DNA of 51,673 nucleotides from a bacterium (GTDB lineage: Bacteria > Planctomycetota > SZUA-567): assembly GCA_003249795.1 (NCBI GenBank), contig QKHZ01000195.1, positions 1 to 51,673 of the forward strand, read 5' to 3'. Position numbers and translations under genes: made by a program. Below the pieces are notes generated by a model. The model did not search any database. It was not told the origin of the DNA and saw only the letters and a program-made list of their open reading frames with translations. Below are positions 42,688 through 49,651 of the stretch, piece after piece. The number at the start of each line of letters is the position of its first letter. Within the stretch, counting starts at the first letter, position 1.

Positions 42688-43569
42688 TTAATTTGACGCC
42701 AGTTTTTTGGTCAATACAGATTTCAATCCGTCGGTGTCAACTGTATAGGTATGTCCGCAAAAGTGACAGGTAACGGTTTCAGGCTTTCCTGAGTCAATCG
42801 CTTCTTTTAATTCGTCGCTTGAGAGAGACGACAGAATACTTTCAGCGCGTGCAATATCACAGCGGCAGCCAAAGGCAAGTGGACGGGTTTCGGTGAAGTC
42901 GATGTCTCCGATCCCGAAAAGATCGGTGAGTGCTGTAGCCGGATCGTCAGCGTCAAGTAACGTCTTTTGTACGCTTTTGTTGTCAAAGGCTTCCAGAATC
43001 TTGACAAAGTCTTCGGTATTGCCGTCCGGCATTTTTTCAGCGGTGCAACCAAAGGCTTTTTTCAAATATCCGTCTTTACTTTCCACGGCAAGCTCAACCG
43101 CTGTTGGTGTCTGTATCGACTCGTGAAAATAACGCGCGATATTGGCGGCGATAATCGGCGGGCGGGCGCGGATATGTGCGGTCGAGAGGGTTGCCGTCGG
43201 CGTTGAGCGAAGAATCGTTAATCCTCCATCACCGCCAAGCGCTGCGGTCAGATTGTAGGGCTCAATTCCGTCGAGATCGTTTAAAATTTTGGCATACGTG
43301 AAGCCGCGGAGTTTCCCGTCTCCAGCGGCTTCGACCAAAATGCCGTCGATCGGCCCGTCTACGCGAAACTGCAGGCTCAGACATTCGTTTTGATCCGACA
43401 GGTCTGCCGACAGGAGCGCAGCTCCGCAGACCGCTTGCGCCAGAATCTGTCCGGCTACAGGCCCCGAGAGGTGCCTGCGTTCCAGTTCTGCCGAAGACTC
43501 ACTGACATCGGCGATACAAAAACGGATTCCGGATTTGCGCACCAGTCCCCGACGTAATGAATCACTCAC
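42688..43569 (-). CDS. hslO: Redox-regulated chaperone Hsp33
   Basis: 293 residues from a GTG at 43569, which has AAGGAG six bases upstream; the 132-codon in-frame extension upstream is promoter DNA. The zinc and redox centre is C235-x-C237 and C268-xx-C271 ('FGCRCDIA', 'VTCHFCGH'). 'GPVAGQILAQAVCGAALLSA' marks the N-terminal domain. Oxidation releases zinc and turns on holdase activity during oxidative and heat stress. It is divergent from htpG with its own TATAAT promoter, and is followed by the HD hydrolase gene. Confidence 0.95.
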   Translation of the reverse strand: MSDSLRRGLVRKSGIRFCIADVSESSAELERRHLSGPVAGQILAQAVCGAALLSADLSDQNECLSLQFRVDGPIDGILVEAAGDGKLRGFTYAKILNDLDGIEPYNLTAALGGDGGLTILRSTPTATLSTAHIRARPPIIAANIARYFHESIQTPTAVELAVESKDGYLKKAFGCTAEKMPDGNTEDFVKILEAFDNKSVQKTLLDADDPATALTDLFGIGDIDFTETRPLAFGCRCDIARAESILSSLSSDELKEAIDSGKPETVTCHFCGHTYTVDTDGLKSVLTKKLASN

Positions 43570-43614
43570 AAAATACTCCTTTTTTGTATGCCGCAGCGCG
43601 GTTGTGCAATCGTT

Positions 43615-43643
43615 ATTATAATCGAAACGTTTACTTTTTTCAG
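43615..43643 (-). promoter_or_regulatory. hslO: Promoter of hslO
   Basis: On the minus strand, CTGAAA (43638-43643), a 17-base spacer and TATAAT (43615-43620). Transcription would start about 40 bases before the GTG. No CIRCE inverted repeat is present in this gap. Confidence 0.6.
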
Positions 43644-43827
43644 GTTCTCTTTGATGACTATGACAACAGCTCATGTCCGCGGCGATGCACCGTTTCTGTA
43701 TATGAAAGGTAATGCATCTGGAATAAAAGCCGCGCAACCGCGGTAATGTAACGCTTTGTTCAATAGTCTTTTCTTTGATGCTTAATGTCAATCGGAAATT
43801 TCCGGCTGTTTCAAGTAGATCATTTTC

Positions 43828-43856
43828 TTGACGGATGGTCGCAGCATTTGTAAAGT
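43828..43856 (+). promoter_or_regulatory. htpG: Candidate promoter of htpG
   Basis: TTGACG (43828-43833), a 17-base spacer and TAAAGT (43851-43856), about 95 bases before the htpG ATG. A heat-shock sigma promoter reading (CTTGAC with a poor downstream box) is possible but weaker. Confidence 0.4.
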
Positions 43857-43949
43857 ATTGAATTCCAAAGACGCAGTTTGTTTTGTGCAGGCGCTGGCTT
43901 TCTGAATCAAAAGAAATGATGACATCATATAGAAAACAGGAGAGGAAAA

Positions 43950-45827
43950 ATGAAATCGGAAACATTGGAGTTCAAGACCGAGCTGAAGCAGTTAATGGAA
44001 ATTATCATCCACTCGCTCTATTCGCACAAAGAGATCTTTCTGCGGGAGCTTCTCAGTAACGCGAGTGACGCCATCGACAAAGTGCGCTTCGAGTCACTGA
44101 CAAATACGGCGCTTGCTGAAGGCGATGAGGACTGGAAGATCCGCGTGATCGCAGACAAAGAGGCAAAGACCCTCACGATCAGCGATAACGGCATCGGGAT
44201 GGATCACGAAGCGGTGATCGAGAATCTTGGTACCATTGCCCGTTCGGGAACGCGCGCGTTTATCGAACAACTGAAAAACGCAAAAGCGGAACAGCGTCCG
44301 GAACTGATCGGCCAGTTCGGTGTCGGTTTTTACGCGTCGTTCATGGTTGCGGACAAAGTGACGGTTGTCAGCCGGATGGCCGGTACTGACAAAGCGGTAC
44401 GCTGGGAGAGTGACGGGCAGGGCAGTTTTTCAGTTGAAGAAACGCAGAAAGACAGTCGCGGCACCGATATCACCCTTCACCTGAAAGATGATGCTGAAGA
44501 ATTTCTTGATGAGTGGCGCATCCGCACGATCGTGCGCAAGTTCTCCGACTTTATCGAACATCCGATCATGCTGGTCAAAACAGAAGAAAAAGACGGCACG
44601 ACCGAGACCACAGAAGATCGTGCCAACTCTGGGCAGGCCATCTGGTTGCGTCCGCGCAGTGAAATCAAGGACGAGGAACACGCCGAATTTTACAAACACA
44701 TCAGCCACGACTTTGAAGAGCCGCTCAAGACGATCCACTTTGCCGCCGAAGGCACGATGGAGTTCAAGGCGTTGATGTATATCCCGAAAAAGCGTCCGCC
44801 GTACTTTTTCTCGGAAGAGCAGAAGCACGGATTGCAATTGTACGTCAAGCGCGTGTTTATTACCGACAATTGCGAAAAACTATTGCCGCCGTATCTCGGG
44901 TTTGTCAAAGGTGTGGTCGACAGCTCCGATCTTTCACTCAACGTCAGCCGCGAGATGCTGCAGCAGGACAAGCTGCTGGACAAGATCCGCAAGTCGCTGG
45001 TCAGTAAAATCCTGGCTGCGCTAAAAGAGATGAAGGAAAAGTCACTCGACGAGTACAAAACGTTTTTCGCGGAGTTCGGCCCTATTCTCAAGAGCGGTAT
45101 AGCACAAGACTTCGAACACCGCGAAGCGCTGGCGGAACTTGCGATCTTCTCGTCGACGCGCACGGAAGAGGATCAGGTCGTGACTCTTGACCAGTACGTT
45201 GAGGGGATGCAAGCGGATCAGGAACAGATTTATTATCTGGTCGGAGAAAGCAAACAGGCGCTGAAACATTCGCCGTATCTGGAAGTGTTTGCCGCACGAA
45301 ATGAAGAAGTGCTGTTCTTTACCGATCCGATTGATGAGATTGTCGCGAATACTCTCGGCGAATATAAAGGCAAGAAGCTCAAGGCTGTCGACAAAGGCGA
45401 GCTTCCTGAAAGCATCAACAAGGATAAAAAAGAAGAGCTGCAGAAGACGTACAAAGGACTGTTTGATTTTCTCGGAAGCTCTCTGGAACCGGTCAAGGAA
45501 GTGCGCCTCAGTACTCGTCTGAAAGATAGTGCATCGTGTCTGGTTGTTGAAGAAGGTGCGATGGGTGCGCACATGGAACGGATCATGAAAGAGATGGGTA
45601 ACGACGCCATGCTTCCACCGTCGGAACGTATTCTGGAGCTGAACGGAGAGCATCCGGTTGTCAAAGCCATGCAGGCGTTGTACGACAAGGACAGCAGCGA
45701 TGCGCGGCTTGTCGATTACGGCTGGATTCTGTACGATCAGGCGGTGCTTGCGGAAGGCTCGAAGATCAAGGATCCGGCAGCCTTTGCCAAGCGTGTCAAC
45801 GATCTACTCCTGAAAGCGTCAAGTTGA
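43950..45827 (+). CDS. htpG: Chaperone HtpG (Hsp90)
   Basis: 625 residues, full length. The GHKL ATPase motifs are 'ELLSNASDAIDKVRFESL', 'ISDNGIGMDHEAV' and 'GQFGVGFYASFMVADKVTVV'. The middle domain has 'GVVDSSDLSLNVSREMLQQ', which includes the catalytic-loop arginine, and the C-terminal dimerisation domain is complete. It remodels client proteins in the cytoplasm with DnaK. GGAGAGG precedes the ATG. It is divergent from hslO across a 380-base gap, and a clear terminator follows, so it is a single-gene transcript. Confidence 0.98.
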   Translation: MKSETLEFKTELKQLMEIIIHSLYSHKEIFLRELLSNASDAIDKVRFESLTNTALAEGDEDWKIRVIADKEAKTLTISDNGIGMDHEAVIENLGTIARSGTRAFIEQLKNAKAEQRPELIGQFGVGFYASFMVADKVTVVSRMAGTDKAVRWESDGQGSFSVEETQKDSRGTDITLHLKDDAEEFLDEWRIRTIVRKFSDFIEHPIMLVKTEEKDGTTETTEDRANSGQAIWLRPRSEIKDEEHAEFYKHISHDFEEPLKTIHFAAEGTMEFKALMYIPKKRPPYFFSEEQKHGLQLYVKRVFITDNCEKLLPPYLGFVKGVVDSSDLSLNVSREMLQQDKLLDKIRKSLVSKILAALKEMKEKSLDEYKTFFAEFGPILKSGIAQDFEHREALAELAIFSSTRTEEDQVVTLDQYVEGMQADQEQIYYLVGESKQALKHSPYLEVFAARNEEVLFFTDPIDEIVANTLGEYKGKKLKAVDKGELPESINKDKKEELQKTYKGLFDFLGSSLEPVKEVRLSTRLKDSASCLVVEEGAMGAHMERIMKEMGNDAMLPPSERILELNGEHPVVKAMQALYDKDSSDARLVDYGWILYDQAVLAEGSKIKDPAAFAKRVNDLLLKASS

Positions 45828-45864
45828 ACCGGGCGACAACTATCTGAAAAATGGATCAAAGATC

Positions 45865-45905
45865 AGAGGCTTTCCCAGCGTAACGGGAGAGCCTCTATTT
45901 TTTGC
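45865..45905 (+). terminator. Intrinsic terminator of htpG
   Basis: AGAGGCTTTCCC pairs with GGGAGAGCCTCT with one internal mismatch around an eight-base loop, followed by ATTTTTT. It lies 37 bases after the htpG stop and 26 bases before the converging YkuD gene. Confidence 0.9.
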
Positions 45906-45930
45906 CATTTGGTTTCAGAAAAGATGGGCT

Positions 45931-46656
45931 TTATTTCTGTTGTTGATACATATTCAGTTCTGTCTGAATGGATTGGTATAACGTTTCTGTCCAAGCTGGA
46001 TACGAAGGAGGATTTGCAGGTAAAGGATGGCGGCGGAAATCAACAGGACTCAGAATAACGGTGCATTGATCCAGATCTGTTTCAGTAACCAGCAGGAATA
46101 ATTCTTCAATTGCTTCATCCCCCATTGCCAGACAACCGATCGAACTGCGCTTGCCGTGGATCATGATATCGCTTCCCGGATCGTTCCGTCCGTCTTTTTT
46201 TGCTTGCGCCTGATCAAACGCGTTCGGATAGTTCAGCCGCAATGCAAGATGAAACAGGCTGTTGGGATTGAGCGATTCGATCCGGTAGATTCCTTCTGGC
46301 ACCTGCCGGTCGCCCTCAGTCAATTTCGGTCCGAGATCTCCGCTTGCTTTCAGAATCTGATAAGTCTTCAGCAGCTTTGGAGGATCGGAAACCCACACCT
46401 CAAGAGTTTGTTCCATCTTCAATCCGATCAGGGCAACCTTGTCGGGCGGGTAATGGACACCGATCGTGTCAAAAGCTGGTTGAAGCCGTTTCCACGCCCT
46501 CGGCCGGATTTCATCCAAGCGTGCCGTGACGGTTTTTTTGCCACGCAGGATTTGCATTCCGGCAATGCCTGCACGAATCAGCGTTTCCCGAAAACATACG
46601 GCAAGAATGCACAGAAAAACCAGAAGAATCAGGATTGTTTTTTTGCGGCTTTTCAT
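45931..46656 (-). CDS. L,D-transpeptidase (YkuD) domain protein
   Basis: About 241 residues with an N-terminal membrane anchor or signal (7-23, 'ILILLVFLCILAVCF'). The YkuD active site is His167 and Cys175 in 'IMIHGKRSSIGCLAMG', the HG...S-x-GC motif. It resembles the ErfK/YafK branch and should cross-link or anchor proteins to peptidoglycan in the periplasm. A TTG at 46662 is also in frame. It follows the TraB/GumN gene by 28 bases, so the two envelope genes form an operon. Confidence 0.88.
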   Translation of the reverse strand: MKSRKKTILILLVFLCILAVCFRETLIRAGIAGMQILRGKKTVTARLDEIRPRAWKRLQPAFDTIGVHYPPDKVALIGLKMEQTLEVWVSDPPKLLKTYQILKASGDLGPKLTEGDRQVPEGIYRIESLNPNSLFHLALRLNYPNAFDQAQAKKDGRNDPGSDIMIHGKRSSIGCLAMGDEAIEELFLLVTETDLDQCTVILSPVDFRRHPLPANPPSYPAWTETLYQSIQTELNMYQQQK

Positions 46657-46684
46657 CTGCAAATGCGATTCATTCCGTTATGGA

Positions 46685-47680
46685 TTACGGTGCAACCAGT
46701 TCTGGCGTTTCGGCCGGTTTTTGTTTTGGGCGAACTGGATCGGGTCCGGCAGGCTGGCCGGATGCGGTCAGTTGAATAACCGTGTAGCCTTTCTTTCGGC
46801 ACAGTTCAACGAGTCCGTCAGGGCCGACCATATGCATAGAGCCGGCAATGACAAAGTGCGTGTGGCTGTCTTTGAGATATTTTTCAACCACCTTCATCAT
46901 CCGCTGATTTCGTCCGGTGACGAATTGATGAACAAACGTTTTCATCTCAGGATCGTCTTTGCTTTCTTCGACCATATCCTCATGCAGTTGCTGGAATGTT
47001 TTCGTGTCGCCGACGCGCCAGTTTTCATAGAGGGTGCTGACTTCATACTCCTCTTTGCCTGCTTCATCAAACATCTCCAGCAGCATTTTTTGCTGGAGGC
47101 GGTCGGAGAGCTTGAACATGATCCCGATCTGATCCATAACCTCTTCCAGTTCGCCGATCGGTTTGTGTAAGCGCTTTGCTTTGAGGGTGAAGTAATAGTC
47201 GATGCCTTGTTCTGCCTTGTATCCGTTCTTCGCTTCGACAAGCAGCGGCAGGTACATGCTAATGTACCACGGCTTCATCTGCGATACCTGTGGCAACGTG
47301 ATTTCGTTTTTTTTCAGAAACGCGTCCAGTTTCTCAACCGTTTCTTTCGAGATGTGTTTGTCCAGACTGTCGCCGGGTTGGTAGATCCCGTGCATCTGCA
47401 TCAGCGCCAGAAGCTGCATCGCGCGTCGTTCGACTGCGATTTCAAATGTCACATCATCGGAGATTTTGAATGCGTTTTCGATCGTTGCATCAAGCGGATA
47501 CCACTCGGGACGTCCGACGTGAATCGAGCCAAGAAGGTAGACCGTAGAGGTCGGGGAGGTGACTTTCCAGAAAAAAAGTTTTTCCTTCAGAGATGTAGGA
47601 TCATCTGCCTGCAGGTTTGGTACGAGTATAATAATACTGACTAATGCAAGCATCCGGAAGAAGTTAAAAAAGCCACGCAT
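46685..47680 (-). CDS. TraB/GumN family protein, secreted
   Basis: About 331 residues. A signal peptide (hydrophobic 8-21, 'VPNLQA-DDP') is followed by the two family motifs: 'VYLLGSIHVGRPEWYPL' near the N-terminus and 'HFVIAGSMHMVGPDGLVELC' near the C-terminus, each with a conserved GS(I/M)H. The fold is related to Tiki-type metalloproteases, but activity is unproven in bacteria. A Pro-rich tail ends the protein. The ATG at 47680 has AAAGGAAA upstream. It leads an operon with the YkuD gene. Confidence 0.88.
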   Translation of the reverse strand: MRGFFNFFRMLALVSIIILVPNLQADDPTSLKEKLFFWKVTSPTSTVYLLGSIHVGRPEWYPLDATIENAFKISDDVTFEIAVERRAMQLLALMQMHGIYQPGDSLDKHISKETVEKLDAFLKKNEITLPQVSQMKPWYISMYLPLLVEAKNGYKAEQGIDYYFTLKAKRLHKPIGELEEVMDQIGIMFKLSDRLQQKMLLEMFDEAGKEEYEVSTLYENWRVGDTKTFQQLHEDMVEESKDDPEMKTFVHQFVTGRNQRMMKVVEKYLKDSHTHFVIAGSMHMVGPDGLVELCRKKGYTVIQLTASGQPAGPDPVRPKQKPAETPELVAP

Positions 47681-47802
47681 ATGCAATTTCCTTTGCTGAA
47701 ATATTATAGGGTTATTGTCGCCATTTCAATTTTCATGCGCAAGCAAATTAACCCTTTGACAATGGGGTTTCAACTCCATAACATCTTGCCGAAAATAATT
47801 TT

Positions 47803-47840
47803 TGCGGCTTGCTTTGCCGCAGGCGGGTTCGAATCCTGCC
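47803..47840 (+). other. tRNA T-arm-like sequence, possible tRNA remnant
   Basis: TGCGGC/GCCGCA (47803-47808, 47816-47821) looks like a long variable arm. It is followed directly by GGCGGG, the loop TTCGAAT and CCTGCC (47822-47840), a T-arm with one G-U pair. No matching acceptor stem or anticodon arm can be drawn upstream, and no CCA follows. Confidence 0.3.
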
Positions 47841-48031
47841 GATATATAATCTGATAACTGACAGGCGGCGGCAAATTTCTGGTGGGTTCCGGAATGTCCG
47901 CCGCCTTCCCGTGTACGGCCGTAGTGGTTTGCACGTGCGCAAAAAAAATGCAGGAAGCAGCCTAGCCAGCCGTAAACTTGCAGATGCACCGGCCTGACAA
48001 TATGGCGGCAGAAAATCCGGAAACGTGGCGG

Positions 48032-48059
48032 TTGCCATGCAGGTGAATGCGACTAAAAT
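48032..48059 (+). promoter_or_regulatory. pyk: Promoter of pyk
   Basis: TTGCCA (48032-48037), a 16-base spacer and TAAAAT (48054-48059), about 65 bases before the pyk ATG. Confidence 0.5.
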
Positions 48060-48125
48060 ATGTTGGTTGCGCCGGGATTTCTGGACGAGTGGACGGGAAT
48101 CTGAACAAGCAAGAGGAGATGAAGT

Positions 48126-49550
48126 ATGCGTAAGACCCGAATTGTTGCAACCATCGGTCCGGCATCGCGGCCGTTATTGCGAGCATTGATTCAGGAAGGT
48201 GTTGACGTTTTCCGGATCAATTTTTCTCACGATACACGCGAAACGCATCGTGAAGTTATCCGCGAACTCCGGAAAATTTCCACAGATCTGGGTCGGGAAG
48301 TTGGCATTCTGCAGGATTTGTGCGGGCCGAAGATCCGCTGTGGCGAGATGCCGCCCAGTGGCGCGACATTGCAGACGGGTAAAGAGGTTATCATTACTAC
48401 CCGACCGATGGACGGCAATGATAAAAAGTTTTCGACAAGCTATAAAACCCTGATAGAAGATGTCAAACCCGGCGCGCGGATTCTGTTGGACGACGGTTTG
48501 ATCGAATTAAACGTAATCGAAACGCTGAATGAAACAGAACTCCGTTGCCGGATCGTCACCGGTGGCGTGCTCAAATCCCGCAAGGGAATGAACATGCCTG
48601 ACAGCAATCTGTCGGTACCGTCGATGACGGAGAAAGATATTCTTGACCTGCAGGTCGGCCTTGAGGAAGAGGTCGATTTTGTTGCGCTCTCGTTTGTCCG
48701 CCATCCGAACGACGTGTCCGAACTGCGGCGTCTGATTGACCAGAGCGGCAAATCGACCCAGATCGTCGCCAAGATTGAAAAGCCTGAAGCGCTGGATAAT
48801 CTTGATGCGATTATTCAGGTGACTGACGGGATCATGGTTGCACGCGGCGACTTGGGCGTCGAGGTTGATATCGAACGGATCGCGGTAATCCAGAAAGATA
48901 TTATCCGCCGCGCAAATGAAGCGGACAAGTATGTCATTACCGCGACCCAAATGCTTGACTCAATGATCCGTAATCCGTCGCCGACGCGTGCGGAAGTGAC
49001 GGATGTCAGTAACGCGATTATCGACGGAACCGACGCGGTGATGCTTTCGGGTGAAACAGCTGCCGGCGACTATCCGCTCGAAGCCGTGCGTATGATGGAT
49101 ATGATTGCGCGCGAGACTGAAAGCTATCTTTACCGGCACCGCCCGAAGTGGGACTGGCTGCATATCAACCCGCTCAATCCGGTGCAGGATTCGCTTGGTC
49201 ACGTTGCGCATGAACTGGCTGAGGATCTGGGTGTCAAAGCGGTGTGCGCGTTTTCACCGACTGGTGGCACGGCGTTGTTTTTGTCAAAAGGGCGTACGTT
49301 TGCGCCAATCCTTGCATTCAGTGATAACAAGATGGCCTGCCGCCGGATGCAGATGTTCTGGGGGGTTTATCCGATCTATTGTCCTTCAATCCGCAATATC
49401 ACAGGTTTGCGTGAGCGCGCGCGGGCAGCAATCCGGACACTGGGCTTTGCCACGCACGGCGAGCGCTTCCTGATGGTCTCTGGAACCGATTTCGGGATGG
49501 TCGGTGGTGCTAACAGCCTCGAGATCTGCCAAGTTGACTCCATTGGATAA
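48126..49550 (+). CDS. pyk: Pyruvate kinase
   Basis: 474 residues. 'TRIVATIGPAS' at the N-terminus, 'INFSHDTRE', 'LCGPKIRCGEM', 'IVAKIEKPEALDNLD', 'MVARGDLGVEV' and 'TATQMLDSMIRNPSPTRAEV' are the family signatures, with Lys in 'IEKPEA' as the catalytic residue. It converts phosphoenolpyruvate and ADP to pyruvate and ATP, the last step of glycolysis. The C-terminal allosteric domain is present ('AVCAFSPTGGTALFLSKGR'); effectors cannot be predicted. AGAGGAGATG precedes the ATG. It has its own promoter and terminator. Confidence 0.97.
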   Translation: MRKTRIVATIGPASRPLLRALIQEGVDVFRINFSHDTRETHREVIRELRKISTDLGREVGILQDLCGPKIRCGEMPPSGATLQTGKEVIITTRPMDGNDKKFSTSYKTLIEDVKPGARILLDDGLIELNVIETLNETELRCRIVTGGVLKSRKGMNMPDSNLSVPSMTEKDILDLQVGLEEEVDFVALSFVRHPNDVSELRRLIDQSGKSTQIVAKIEKPEALDNLDAIIQVTDGIMVARGDLGVEVDIERIAVIQKDIIRRANEADKYVITATQMLDSMIRNPSPTRAEVTDVSNAIIDGTDAVMLSGETAAGDYPLEAVRMMDMIARETESYLYRHRPKWDWLHINPLNPVQDSLGHVAHELAEDLGVKAVCAFSPTGGTALFLSKGRTFAPILAFSDNKMACRRMQMFWGVYPIYCPSIRNITGLRERARAAIRTLGFATHGERFLMVSGTDFGMVGGANSLEICQVDSIG

Positions 49551-49593
49551 TGCGAATCTTTTCTGAGGCAAGTGAAAATATAAGTGCATGCAA

Positions 49594-49624
49594 AAGGCCG
49601 GAAAAAGCTGACTTTTCCGGCCTT
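49594..49624. terminator. Bidirectional intrinsic terminator between pyk and the YihY gene
   Basis: AAGGCCGGAAAA pairs perfectly with TTTTCCGGCCTT (12 pairs) around a seven-base loop. It can serve both converging genes: TTAACTTTTT follows on the plus strand and a short T-run (AAAA on the plus strand, 49592-49595) on the minus strand. Confidence 0.9.
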
Positions 49625-49651
49625 AACTTTTTGATCAGATTATTGTGCGAA

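Larger units (their letters stand above)
47687..48125. other. Divergent intergenic region, about 440 bases
   Basis: The region holds the start side of the TraB/GumN gene on the left and the pyk promoter on the right. Its middle contains two adjacent hairpins (47803-47840), the second identical in pattern to a tRNA T-arm, without a complete tRNA around it. No credible gene is present; an 87-codon minus-strand frame has no ribosome binding site or family match. Confidence 0.5.

Noticed and set aside
43570-43949. CIRCE or HrcA operator between hslO and htpG
   Set aside because: I looked for the TTAGCACTC/GAGTGCTAA inverted repeat and did not find it or a close variant.
47740-47850. Full tRNA or tmRNA gene
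   Set aside because: Only the T-arm and a variable-arm-like stem fit; the bases after the T-arm are AT-rich and have no 5' partner, and no anticodon arm with a seven-base loop is found.
47726-47989. 87-codon minus-strand frame in the pyk upstream gap
   Set aside because: No ribosome binding site or signal sequence, and it runs through the tRNA-like hairpins.
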